A stretch of DNA of 64,000 nt, taken from Pantoea sp. (GTDB lineage: Bacteria; Pseudomonadota; Gammaproteobacteria; Enterobacterales; Enterobacteriaceae). The stretch lies in assembly GCF_028283705.1 (NCBI RefSeq), contig NZ_JAPWKD010000011.1, forward strand, positions 620,001 to 684,000, given 5' to 3'. Position numbers and translations under genes: made by a program. Positions 17,669 to 25,857 of the stretch are shown here, in pieces. Below the pieces are notes generated by a model, which worked only from the letters and a program-made list of their open reading frames with translations, ran no database searches and was not told where the DNA came from. Numbering within the stretch: position 1 is the stretch's first letter; each line of letters begins with the position of its first letter.

Positions 17669-19087
17669 TTACACTGTCACGCCTGCTCGCTGCTGAAGGA
17701 TTTTCACTGCATCAGCGGCAGCTCGTCCCAGCGCTGGCAAATCGACGCCCGGAATCACATCATCCTGCATGATAATTTTTCCATGGCAGAGCAGCGCCTT
17801 GATACGCGCCCGCCCGCCACAGGCAATCGGCCCGATGGCCATATCGTGCAAACCGAAGTAGCGCGGATCGTCGAGCTGATAAATTGCGATATCCGCCGCC
17901 ATACCTGGAGCAATCACGCCGGTTTGCAATCCCAGCACTTGTGCGCCGCCGTGGGAGCCCCAGCGCACCACATCTTCAATGCTGGCGGCATCGCCACCGC
18001 CTTCAAAAGTGCCACCGGCATAACGCGGTTGCGCCAGCATCCCTTTACGGGCGCGTTGTAATTGCCAGGCAGCATGGGTTTCGCTCTGCATATCTGCGGC
18101 TTCATTGGATGCCGCTCCATCAACACCAATCGAAACTTTTACCCCGGCCTGCTCGAGAGCAATCAGGTCAGCAATACCGCTGCCGAGGCGGGCATTACTC
18201 TGGGGACAATGGGCGATACCGCTGCCTGCTGCACCGAGTAAGGCGATCTCTTCCGGCAACAATTTCACCAGATGGGCGAACCACACATCGCTGCCGATCC
18301 AGTCATGCTCGGCGCAGAATTGCAGAGGTGTCATACCAAATTTGGCTTTGGCGGCATCGAGATAATCAACCGTTTCGGACAGGTGACTGTGCAGACGAAT
18401 GCCAAGCTGGCGCGCCAGCTTGGCACTTTCCCGCAACTCCTGCGGTGTGGTGGAATGCAGTGTGGTGGTGGGTGCCATCACCACCTGACGCATGGCGAAG
18501 GCGTTGGGCTGATGGTACTGCGTCACCAGCCGTTCGACATCGGCCATCATTGTCTCGAACTTTTCCGGGCGCAAGGCAGTGGGTAAATCGCTTTCCAGCC
18601 CACGGCTCTGGGTGGCACCGCCACGGCATAACACGAAACGTACGCCGAGCTGTTGCGCCTCCTCAAACAAAATCTGCGCGCCATCAAACGGCATCTCAGG
18701 CCAGTAAAGATAGTGGTGATCGGCAATGGTGGTGCAGCCGGAGCGCACTAACTCCACCAGACCAATGCGTGCAGCGATGCGGAAAGTCTGTTCATCAAAC
18801 GCACCACGAAAACGGTAAGGGGTGGCGGCTAGCCAGGCGCCGAGACTTTGGTTCAGCCCCTGCGGCTCGCCTTTCAGCAGTGATTGGAACAGGTGATGAT
18901 GGGTGTTGACCCAGCCCGGATAGACCACACAATCGCGTGCGTCGATCACCTGCTCATCGGCCTGTGCCAGAAGCGAACCCAGTTCGCTGATCAGACCGTT
19001 TTCGATACGGATATCACGCGTGTGACTGCGGGGCTGCTGAGCATCCCCGGTGAGGATGGCCTGGCAATTTTTAATCAGAATTTTCAT
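17669..19087 (-). CDS. Amidohydrolase-superfamily deaminase (isoxanthopterin/purine deaminase-like)
   Basis: A 472-residue relative of the 8-oxoguanine deaminase encoded next door. It keeps HHH at 63-65 (NTHHHLFQSL), the LHSHLSET segment (catalytic His and Glu), AHLVKL and GVDGAASNEA (metal-binding Asp). The N-terminus and GGDAASIEDVVRWG resemble the isoxanthopterin-deaminase group and other guanine/pterin deaminases. It lies 9 bp downstream of the binding-protein gene and is probably cotranscribed with it. The exact substrate is inferred from family and context only. Confidence 0.72.
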   Translation of the reverse strand: MKILIKNCQAILTGDAQQPRSHTRDIRIENGLISELGSLLAQADEQVIDARDCVVYPGWVNTHHHLFQSLLKGEPQGLNQSLGAWLAATPYRFRGAFDEQTFRIAARIGLVELVRSGCTTIADHHYLYWPEMPFDGAQILFEEAQQLGVRFVLCRGGATQSRGLESDLPTALRPEKFETMMADVERLVTQYHQPNAFAMRQVVMAPTTTLHSTTPQELRESAKLARQLGIRLHSHLSETVDYLDAAKAKFGMTPLQFCAEHDWIGSDVWFAHLVKLLPEEIALLGAAGSGIAHCPQSNARLGSGIADLIALEQAGVKVSIGVDGAASNEAADMQSETHAAWQLQRARKGMLAQPRYAGGTFEGGGDAASIEDVVRWGSHGGAQVLGLQTGVIAPGMAADIAIYQLDDPRYFGLHDMAIGPIACGGRARIKALLCHGKIIMQDDVIPGVDLPALGRAAADAVKILQQRAGVTV

Positions 19088-19096
19088 GCCTGTCCC

Positions 19097-20065
19097 TTAC
19101 ATGGCTGTCTGACGATAGAACTGGGTGGTAAAGGCTTTTTGCCACGGCGTGGCGGCATCCAGCAACCCGGCTTTTACCATAAAGTCGCGAGTGGTTTGCC
19201 AGCGTTTTTCCGTCATCACTCCCAGTCCCTGTTTCGCCGCATCGCCGCCATCAATCAAATGCAGGGCTTTCATCTGCGAGACGCCAAACGCCAGAATCGC
19301 ATCGGTCATCTGTGGATTTTCTTTTTTGATCAGCGCGTCACCGGCAGCGGGATTAGCCAGGTAAGATTTCCAGCCCTCCATTGAGGCTTCGACAAAACGT
19401 TTCATCACATCGGGTTTCTGCTGCAACAGGTCATCGCGCGTCACCAGAATGCCGCCATACGCCGGATAGCCGTAATTGGCGAACAGATAAAATTGGCTGT
19501 CCGGCTGCACTTCTTTAATTTGCTGGACTTCAGAGGTGGCGTACGCCTGCTGCGCGGTATTTTTATCGGCGAGGAACGGCTGCATATTGAAAGTATAAGG
19601 ACGCACCTGGTCGTCGTTGAGCTGATATTTGCTTTTCAGCCACGGCCACCAGCTGGCCTGGCCGCTGGCGGAGACCAGCACAGTTTTACCCTTCAGCCCG
19701 GCCAAATCCTTTACATCACCGTGGGTGATAATGCCCTGTGGGTCGAACTGGAAGGGGGCGGCGATGGCTTTGAGCGGGAAGTTACGCTGGATGCCCTGCA
19801 ACACCTGAAGATCATAGCTGACGATAACATCGGCACGGTTCGCCAGTAGCAGCGTCATATTGTTCAGCTGCGGCCCGCCTGAACGGACTTCCACGTCCAG
19901 GCCATACTTTTTATAGATTCCGGTGGCGACAGCCTGGTAATAACCGCCTTGCTCGGCTTGTGCGACCCAGGTGGTTTGCAGCACCAGCTTGTCTGCGGCG
20001 TGGGTGAGGGAAGATGCGCCGATAAGCGCGGCAAACAGCGGCAAACGGAAGGACGACATTGACAT
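19097..20065 (-). CDS. NMT1/THI5-like (SsuA/NitT family) ABC substrate-binding protein
   Basis: A 322-residue periplasmic binding protein with a signal peptide (SSLTHA, cleavage near residue 23). The mature part has the NMT1/THI5 features LQTTWVAQAEQGGYYQA near its start and SASGQASWWPWLK in the middle. The ATG at 20065 has GGGGG six bases upstream. No permease or ATPase gene is near, so the protein must share a transporter encoded elsewhere. Cotranscription with a purine-type deaminase suggests an oxidised purine or pterin ligand rather than a thiamine precursor. It is preceded by a long structured leader and a sigma-54-type promoter. Confidence 0.8.
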   Translation of the reverse strand: MSMSSFRLPLFAALIGASSLTHAADKLVLQTTWVAQAEQGGYYQAVATGIYKKYGLDVEVRSGGPQLNNMTLLLANRADVIVSYDLQVLQGIQRNFPLKAIAAPFQFDPQGIITHGDVKDLAGLKGKTVLVSASGQASWWPWLKSKYQLNDDQVRPYTFNMQPFLADKNTAQQAYATSEVQQIKEVQPDSQFYLFANYGYPAYGGILVTRDDLLQQKPDVMKRFVEASMEGWKSYLANPAAGDALIKKENPQMTDAILAFGVSQMKALHLIDGGDAAKQGLGVMTEKRWQTTRDFMVKAGLLDAATPWQKAFTTQFYRQTAM

Positions 20066-20101
20066 AAAAACCCCCAAAGCAAACGCAAAGTGTGTTCGTA
20101 T

Positions 20102-20177
20102 TCAGGGGATGATGCGGTGTATGAACCTGCTCACGATGCATAGCACCGTCCCCTGACGAGGTACAGCCGAAGCTGTA
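20102..20177 (-). ncRNA. Structured 5' leader, candidate NMT1-motif (xanthine-I) riboswitch
   Basis: On the minus strand the RNA first forms TACAGC-TTCG-GCTGTA (20162-20177). A long hairpin follows: TCAGGGGA pairs with TCCCCTGA (20149-20156 with 20102-20109), an asymmetric CATCA bulge follows on the 3' side, then CGGTG pairs with CACCG and TATG with CATA. It ends 36 bases before the start of an NMT1-like gene, close enough to control ribosome access. The NMT1 RNA motif, shown to bind xanthine and urate, occurs before such genes. I see the stems directly; the match to the motif's conserved bases is not verified. Confidence 0.4.
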
Positions 20178-20236
20178 GAGCAATGTTCCGCATGGCAGGC
20201 GCGCCACGCTAACCGCTTATACTCTGCATGGAAAAT

Positions 20237-20252
20237 AGCAAAGCCCATGCCA
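20237..20252 (-). promoter_or_regulatory. Sigma-54 promoter of the binding protein-deaminase operon
   Basis: The minus strand reads TGGCATGGGCTTTGCT, matching the -24/-12 consensus TGGCAC-N5-TTGCW except for one base. The predicted start is near 20226, giving a leader of about 160 nt that contains the structured element. Nitrogen control is expected. Confidence 0.65.
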
Positions 20253-20368
20253 TTTACCATGATTATGTTTATCATTATGAATTTATTAAAATAAATCTCT
20301 TAGCGACATTATGGGTTGGTGAGATGTTTGTTAGATTTTGCTCATTTGTGAGTCATTGGTTGCTGGTT

Positions 20369-20385
20369 TGCATTGTTATGGTGCA
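20369..20385. promoter_or_regulatory. NtrC-like enhancer site shared by two sigma-54 promoters
   Basis: TGCATTGTTATGGTGCA matches the NtrC consensus TGCACC-N5-GGTGCA at 10 of 12 defined bases. It lies 117 bp from the minus-strand promoter and 108 bp from the plus-strand one, typical enhancer distances on both sides. Only a half-site (GGTGC near 20466) was seen besides, whereas NtrC often uses two full sites. Confidence 0.6.
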
Positions 20386-20492
20386 ATAAAACTGTATTTA
20401 ACCCGTTGCTGCGCGATTTATTGCGCGTTTTTAAGCCGCGCCACCGCAACAACCGCGTGATAAATGGTGCCGCGACGGTAGCGTGCGATTTG

Positions 20493-20507
20493 TGGCACAA
20501 ATATTGC
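20493..20507 (+). promoter_or_regulatory. Sigma-54 promoter of the dioxygenase gene
   Basis: TGGCAC-AAATA-TTGC is a perfect match to the core -24/-12 elements with the required spacing. It lies about 140 bp upstream of the dioxygenase start, giving a predicted leader of roughly 130 nt. Besides these sites, the 580-bp intergenic region (20066-20647) holds only AT-rich DNA and a weak palindrome GCGCGATTTATTGCGCG near 20412. Confidence 0.7.
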
Positions 20508-20647
20508 CAGATTGCTATTGAGTAGAAGCTGTCAGCCGTGGTCGTTGCCCGGTGGGTCATTGCTCGATCGTCCAGCCAATGGACGCGGGGATGGCCTGCC
20601 AGTTGCGGTACAGGTCATCCGTTATCTCTTTATAACGAGGTGTACCA

Positions 20648-21628
20648 ATGGAAAAGACAACGACTTATACCATGCATGAACTGGCTAAAGAATCACGCAT
20701 GGGCGCACGCGGCAGTGAAGCGGTGCGCGAAGTGCGTATCATCGATCTCGCTGATTTCGACCAACGTAAACACGAAATCGCCGACCAGCTGTGGCAGGCG
20801 GCCATAGACATCGGGTTCTTCCAGGTCTCCGGCCATGATATCCCACTCGACGATATCAACGCCGCGTTCGCCAATGCGGAGCGTTTTTTTGCGCTGCCGG
20901 AAAGCGAAAAGGCCCGTCATCCGCTCAGCCGCAATGCAGGTTGGGAATATCGTGCACAAATCCGTCCTTCTACCGGCAAGCCTGATCAGAAAGAGTCGTA
21001 CCAGATTACGCTGCCACGTATGGCTGGCCTGTGGCCGGATGATGACACCCTGCCAGGTTTTCGTGATGAGATAATGAAGTTCGAGCGTCAGTGCTGGGCG
21101 GTGGGGATGAAGCTGCTTTCATGCTTCGCGCTGAAGCTTGGCTTCCCGGAGGACTTCTTCAGCCATGCACATGAACCCTCTCACGCCACTTACCAAAGCA
21201 CCTTACGTATGCTGCATTACTTTGCTATCACCGGTGAGGTGGATGGCCCGTGGCGTGCAGGTGCACATACTGATTTCGATTGCCTGACCTTATTGTTCCA
21301 GCGCGATGGGCAAGGCGGTTTGCAGGTATGTCCGGGTAAAGAGATGGAGGAGCAGGTCTGGACACCAATCGCGCCGCTGGATGGGCTGATTACCTGCAAT
21401 ATTGGCGATATGCTGATGCGCTGGAGCGATGATAAATTGCCGTCCAATTTCCATCGCGTGGCAAATCCTTTACCAGGCGAATCCGTCCCTGCGCGCTACA
21501 GCCTGGCGTTTTTCTGCCAGGCGAATGAAGACGTTATTATCGAAGGGCCGGAGAAAAAATATCCACCGATTTCGGCGAAGGATTATCTGGCACAACGTAT
21601 CAGTGCAAACTTTTCCGGTAAATATTGA
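20648..21628 (+). CDS. Isopenicillin-N-synthase-family Fe(II)/2-oxoglutarate-type dioxygenase
   Basis: A 326-residue non-haem iron oxygenase with the DIOX_N domain (about 28-130) and the double-stranded beta-helix domain. The iron ligands are His207 and Asp209 (AHTDFD) and His269 (NFHRVANP); Arg283 and Ser285 (ARYSLAFF) form the RxS motif that binds 2-oxoglutarate. Control by sigma-54 and its position opposite a purine-binding-protein operon suggest oxidation of a nitrogen compound, perhaps a purine or a derived ring product. It is not XanA-like in sequence as far as I can judge. The substrate is unknown. Confidence 0.82.
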   Translation: MEKTTTYTMHELAKESRMGARGSEAVREVRIIDLADFDQRKHEIADQLWQAAIDIGFFQVSGHDIPLDDINAAFANAERFFALPESEKARHPLSRNAGWEYRAQIRPSTGKPDQKESYQITLPRMAGLWPDDDTLPGFRDEIMKFERQCWAVGMKLLSCFALKLGFPEDFFSHAHEPSHATYQSTLRMLHYFAITGEVDGPWRAGAHTDFDCLTLLFQRDGQGGLQVCPGKEMEEQVWTPIAPLDGLITCNIGDMLMRWSDDKLPSNFHRVANPLPGESVPARYSLAFFCQANEDVIIEGPEKKYPPISAKDYLAQRISANFSGKY

Positions 21629-21897
21629 GCGAAAATAATACCGCTTCGCTTCGTGAGTCAGCGCTGAATTAATTTTAAGCCAAATTTGTGTGCAGGATGT
21701 GCAATACATCCTGCACCTGTCGATTAATTCATCAGAAAGTGATTTAACTATTTACCTGCGGAAATATCCTGGTATTGTAGTGTAAGCCTGAGTAAGTGAA
21801 GTGTAAGGTACTGCAAGTCTGAGCGGTTCTGATTTTTCCGGCGTTCATTACTGCGGTATAAACCTGAAACCAACTTCAATGAGTGACACACGACACC

Positions 21898-22434
21898 ATG
21901 AATTCCCCTGCAATGTTTAAAGCACTGGCCGCTCTGGTTTTTCTCTCTCTCGCAGGGTGCTCATCCCATTCTGCCCATCGTGACTCACAGGCCGACAATG
22001 ACAGTGCTCAAAGCCAGGAAGATCTTATTCCGGTTATTGCCGCGTTGCATGACCAGATGCATTCATGGCAGGGAACACCTTATCAATGGGGTGGCACGCA
22101 ATTATCCGGTGTTGATTGTTCCGGCTTCGTGTGGCGCACCTTAAAGGATCGTTTCAATATTCCGATGGACCGTGTCACCACGCGTGAATTAATTCAAATG
22201 GGTGAGCGGGTTCAGCCTGACCATATGCAGCCCGGCGACCTGGTATTTTTCCGCATCAATCATGAACTGCACGTTGGTTTTTATGACACCGATCAACAAT
22301 TCCTGCACGCATCGGCCAGTCGTGGAGTCATGCGTTCTTCCCTGAACAATCCGTATTGGAAATCAGTATTTATTCAGGCGCGCCGTTTGCACCGGGAATA
22401 CAACTCCGAAATTACGCTGAATAAAACTACCTGA
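21898..22434 (+). CDS. NlpC/P60-family lipoprotein endopeptidase
   Basis: A 178-residue lipoprotein with the lipobox LSLAGC (Cys21). The NlpC/P60 catalytic triad is visible: Cys74 (GVDCSGFV), His125 (ELHVGFY) and His137 (LHASAS). The sequence TPYQWGGTQLSGVDCSGF is close to E. coli NlpC. It should cleave peptide bonds in peptidoglycan stems (D-glutamyl-meso-DAP type) at the outer membrane. I chose the ATG at 21898; a GTG five codons upstream is in frame. The 268 bp before it hold no recognised feature. Confidence 0.85.
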   Translation: MNSPAMFKALAALVFLSLAGCSSHSAHRDSQADNDSAQSQEDLIPVIAALHDQMHSWQGTPYQWGGTQLSGVDCSGFVWRTLKDRFNIPMDRVTTRELIQMGERVQPDHMQPGDLVFFRINHELHVGFYDTDQQFLHASASRGVMRSSLNNPYWKSVFIQARRLHREYNSEITLNKTT

Positions 22435-22488
22435 TTTACACTCAGCAGATAAACTGTTTATCAATGCCATCAACGTAAAGGATGTCTG

Positions 22489-22689
22489 GTGAACAGTTCC
22501 CAACCGCAACAACAGAGTTTTCAACGGCGTGCGCTACCGCATGCGACATCTGACGCTGCCTCGTATGTGACGGCCAGTATGGGTATTGCCCGTGCAGCGC
22601 CCGGTCTGACTGCTGAGGCGATCATTGCTCTGGCTGATAAGGCGCTGTATCGCGCTAAAGAGCGCGGCAGAAATTGCTGGGTCAGCTGA
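22489..22689 (+). pseudogene. C-terminal fragment of a GGDEF (diguanylate cyclase) domain
   Basis: The 66 residues end with VTASMGIARAAP, then LADKALYRAKERGRN, which are the closing strand and helix of GGDEF domains. The GGDEF signature, the nucleotide-binding part and any sensor region are missing, and the NlpC gene lies 55 bp upstream, so this is a deletion remnant rather than a working cyclase. It starts at a GTG with only a weak ribosome site. Its last 8 bases overlap the end of the MscS-like gene on the other strand. Confidence 0.7.
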
Positions 22690-24304
22690 CATCCGGGTCT
22701 GGCTTGCGCGCCGGAGGGGTGTACCAGTTTTCCGGCGTGACCAATACGTTTCCCTCCGGCTGCGCAACGAAATTTGGTGACATAATCTGCACACCAAACT
22801 CATTAAATACATCCTGAATATGGCTATGTAGTTCAGTTCTGGCGGCGGCCAGAGATCCGCCTGCTGGCAGCCGCACCTGAAGTTCATAGGCGATGTACCA
22901 GTCCATTAGCGCCAGTTGACGTACCAGCGGAGGTTCCTGATGTACAATGGCTTGCGTGCGGCTGGCGGCTAGCTCAAGCATACTGTGCACCTGACGCCAC
23001 GGTGTGTCATAGCCGATCGTCACGCTGGTGGTCAGATTAATCCCTGTGCCTTTAAGTGCGGTGCTGAGATTGGTGATCTTGCCACTGACCACCACCGCAT
23101 TCGGCACCGTGACTTCATAATTTTCGCGTGTGATGATTTTTGTCGCCAGCATCCCGACTTCAGTGACCACACCTTCATTGTCACTAATACGAATCACATC
23201 GCCTTTACGCAGGGCGCGTGAGTAGGTGAGTACCAGACCACTCATGGCATGGTTCATGATACCCGCCGATCCCAGCGTCAGCATCAGACCGAAGAACACA
23301 CTAATACCTTTGAACGCCAGGGAATTGGCACCGGGCAGAAACGGATAAGCGGCAGAGAGCGCAAACAGCCAGATAGCAACACTGATCAAACGGCGCGTTA
23401 CGCCGATAGTTTCAGGATGCAGGCCGGGAATATGCATATTTCCATACTCGACCCGACGGAGTACCAGCCGAATAATACGGGTGAAAATGGCGGTGATCAG
23501 GATAATCACGGCGACAATAAATAAACCCGGCAATGCCGACAGCACCGCCACGCCGATCTCCTGCAACAGCGACAGCGCATAATCACCCAGATCCAGTCCC
23601 CAGATGCGGGTATAAGGAAACAAGCGCAATACCCAGCTTAACCACAGGTAAGTCATGACCAGGCAAAGCAGCCACATTAATGTCTGATACATCCGTAACC
23701 GGACTGGCCCGAAAAAAGTCCGCACCGGTGCAGGTAGCAGGTGTTTGCGGCTGGCCGGACGTTTGGCCGCTGCGCGTGTCTGCCACTGATTCAGGTGCCA
23801 GCACAGCGCCACCAACAGGACTAACCCCGCTGCGCCAGCCAGGCTTTTCACCAGCGAAATCAGCAAATAGTGCGGAGAATACTGCTCCTTCAGTAAGGCA
23901 CGTAATTTTTCCAGACGCTGATAAACACGGTCTGCCGCCTGCATCAGCGTTAAATCGTCACCTTCATCCAGGTCGGCCTGGCTGAGTAACATAAATGGCT
24001 GATGGTTGACGGAAAATAGCACCCCGGGCTGGTGGTAACGCATCACAGGTTCCATAACGACCGGTTGTTGCAGATCGTCAGCGTTTAGCCCGCGTAACTG
24101 TGTCAGGGTACGTTGTACGCGTTCTTCCGGGGTGGTCATGCCAAAACGTGCCTGCAACATCACGACGGGTTGATTCAGCAGCACCAGGGTTCGTGCCTTC
24201 TCCTGTGGTGAAGGTGACTGACGCGGTTCAGCGCTAAACACACTTGTCGCGAGAAATAGTAATAGCCAGCAAAGCAGATAAACGCCTGTTTTCATTACGC
24301 TCAT
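22682..24304 (-). CDS. MscS-family mechanosensitive channel protein
   Basis: A 540-residue protein with a signal peptide, a periplasmic domain of about 120 residues, roughly five membrane helices and an MscS core. The pore-lining helix and beta domain are seen in LMLTLGSAGIMNHAMSGLVL and RKGDVIRISDNEGVVTEVGM, followed by the mixed C-terminal domain. It is the last gene of the sulfatase-associated minus-strand run, 24 bp after the FadL-like gene. Whether it functionally belongs with sulfate-ester use or is only cotranscribed is unknown. Confidence 0.85.
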   Translation of the reverse strand: MSVMKTGVYLLCWLLLFLATSVFSAEPRQSPSPQEKARTLVLLNQPVVMLQARFGMTTPEERVQRTLTQLRGLNADDLQQPVVMEPVMRYHQPGVLFSVNHQPFMLLSQADLDEGDDLTLMQAADRVYQRLEKLRALLKEQYSPHYLLISLVKSLAGAAGLVLLVALCWHLNQWQTRAAAKRPASRKHLLPAPVRTFFGPVRLRMYQTLMWLLCLVMTYLWLSWVLRLFPYTRIWGLDLGDYALSLLQEIGVAVLSALPGLFIVAVIILITAIFTRIIRLVLRRVEYGNMHIPGLHPETIGVTRRLISVAIWLFALSAAYPFLPGANSLAFKGISVFFGLMLTLGSAGIMNHAMSGLVLTYSRALRKGDVIRISDNEGVVTEVGMLATKIITRENYEVTVPNAVVVSGKITNLSTALKGTGINLTTSVTIGYDTPWRQVHSMLELAASRTQAIVHQEPPLVRQLALMDWYIAYELQVRLPAGGSLAAARTELHSHIQDVFNEFGVQIMSPNFVAQPEGNVLVTPENWYTPPARKPDPDVS

Positions 24305-24328
24305 CCTCGTGCCAGGTTCTGACAGTAA

Positions 24329-25495
24329 TCAGAACTGATAGCTGTAATTCATGCTGAAAAAATAGATATTCGGATCGTTATAGTGACCTTTCACCAGTGG
24401 CGATGAAACGGACGACGATTCCATATTCAGGTATTCAAAGGCCACCCCAATATTGCTGGACGTCGTCAGCTGGTATTGCGCACCAACGCCATAACGCCAC
24501 GCTGCACCCGAGGGCATGGTCATTGAGGTATCATCCTGGTTTTTATAGAAACTGCTGTCATAGGCGATACCCGTGTTCAGACGCCATTGGTCATTCGGGC
24601 GGAACTGCACGCCAAGTGCGGTGTGCCAGGTGTCGTGCAGGCGATTGTCGCGCGTCAGTGGTTGGCCGCTGACAGTGATCTGATTGGTACCGTAAGCGCT
24701 CCAGTCCTGCCAGCCGAGGTCGGCTAACAGCGACCATTGCTGATTGAGGTCATGTACCGCACTTAACATCAGTTGTGCCGGGGTGTTAACCTGCGCCGAT
24801 ATTGGCAGGTTATAAGAGACATTATCTAACTGCGGGAAGCGTGCTGTGCCATTGATGTTGAAGTGATAATCAGTTTTGCTGGTGTAGGTGAGACCCACGC
24901 GCGTTGCATCGGTGACTTGCATGAGTAAGCCGGTACGGAAGTTAAGTGCCCAGTCATGATCCGTGGCTTTTTCATCCTGCCCATCAACATTACGCGTCAA
25001 TGACAGAAAGCCGTAGTTGATACCGAGACCCAGCCCCCACGACAGTCGCTCATTGATTTTCCACGCGATGGCCGGACTCAGTGTCATCGCAATCAGGGTG
25101 CTTTTTTTGATCAAGCGGTCCCCCGCCCAATTGCCAAAATCTAACCCCAGGCCGTAATTGCCATACAAGCCGATGCCCGCTGACCAGCGGTCGCTAAGGC
25201 GCTGATGGTAGAACATGCTGGCGCCGGGAAACCAGCCGATAGTGTTGCCGGGGCTGTTGCCCTGTAAGGCGGCATCATTATCCAGTGTATAGGGCGTATC
25301 GCCGTATAACGCCTGAAGACCACCAGTAATCATATGATCTGGCAGTCGCGTCATCCCGGCGGGGTTGGTCATTAACGTTGATGCATCCTGTGCCCGTGCG
25401 GCCTGGCCAGCACCGGCAAGGCCGGTATCTTCCGTGGCAATTTCATACAGATATAAACCACTGGCATGGGCAAGTAGTGGCGTACTCAACGCCAT
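24329..25495 (-). CDS. FadL/OmpP1-family outer membrane channel (5' end possibly frameshifted)
   Basis: A 388-residue beta-barrel of the FadL family, known to pass hydrophobic molecules through a lateral opening. It has the typical N-terminal hatch sequence (GLAGAGQAARAQDASTLMTNPAGM) positioned after the leader, and it ends in aromatic Phe (NYSYQF). The annotated ATG has no ribosome site. Twenty-three bases upstream an ATG at 25518 has a good GGGAG site and reads MRRNVLLLWR then stops; adding one base would join it to MALSTPLLAHASG as a complete signal peptide. The context suggests uptake of alkyl sulfates. Confidence 0.78.
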   Translation of the reverse strand: MALSTPLLAHASGLYLYEIATEDTGLAGAGQAARAQDASTLMTNPAGMTRLPDHMITGGLQALYGDTPYTLDNDAALQGNSPGNTIGWFPGASMFYHQRLSDRWSAGIGLYGNYGLGLDFGNWAGDRLIKKSTLIAMTLSPAIAWKINERLSWGLGLGINYGFLSLTRNVDGQDEKATDHDWALNFRTGLLMQVTDATRVGLTYTSKTDYHFNINGTARFPQLDNVSYNLPISAQVNTPAQLMLSAVHDLNQQWSLLADLGWQDWSAYGTNQITVSGQPLTRDNRLHDTWHTALGVQFRPNDQWRLNTGIAYDSSFYKNQDDTSMTMPSGAAWRYGVGAQYQLTTSSNIGVAFEYLNMESSSVSSPLVKGHYNDPNIYFFSMNYSYQF

Positions 25496-25538
25496 AATAA
25501 CAGGACATTGCGGCGCATAACGTCTCCCGACTGGGTAG

Positions 25539-25838
25539 TTATTTACTGGCTAATCCGGATGGGCAGGAAACATCACTGATTTTTTTATGATACAGCTGCT
25601 GATTACCGGCTTTTAATGCATCAGCAGCGGCGATAATCTCATCATGAGTCTCTTTATTATCGGTAAAGTATTTTGTCAGCGCCTGATCGGAAACGGTGGT
25701 GCTGACATGGCAGTGCGCACGCAGGTCCTGTAAAATCGTTTGCTCGCGCAAGGCAAAACCGAGGCTTTCATACGGGGATGCTGCCAGATAGTGAAACGGC
25801 ATCAGCAACAGGGCCAATAATAATAGAGATCGACGCAT
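25539..25838 (-). CDS. Small exported hypothetical protein
   Basis: A 99-residue protein with a signal peptide (MRRSLLLLALLLMPFHYLAA, the first 20 residues) and a mature helical domain with two cysteines (AHCHVS and VSCPSG) that may form a disulfide. GGAG seven bases before the ATG at 25838 decides the start; an earlier in-frame ATG would precede that site. It lies between the sulfatase maturase and FadL-like genes and is likely cotranscribed. The family is not recognised. Confidence 0.7.
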   Translation of the reverse strand: MRRSLLLLALLLMPFHYLAASPYESLGFALREQTILQDLRAHCHVSTTVSDQALTKYFTDNKETHDEIIAAADALKAGNQQLYHKKISDVSCPSGLASK

Positions 25839-25857
25839 ATTATTCTCCATTCGTGAA

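Noticed and set aside
17884..18909. Long plus-strand open frame (341 codons)
   Set aside because: It lies antisense inside the well-supported second deaminase gene, has no ribosome site, and its composition is that of a shadow frame rich in Arg, Pro and His.
20066..20236. TPP riboswitch before the THI5-like binding protein
   Set aside because: The conserved CUGAGA and ACCUGAUCUGG boxes of the thi element are not present on the minus strand; the visible stems have another layout.
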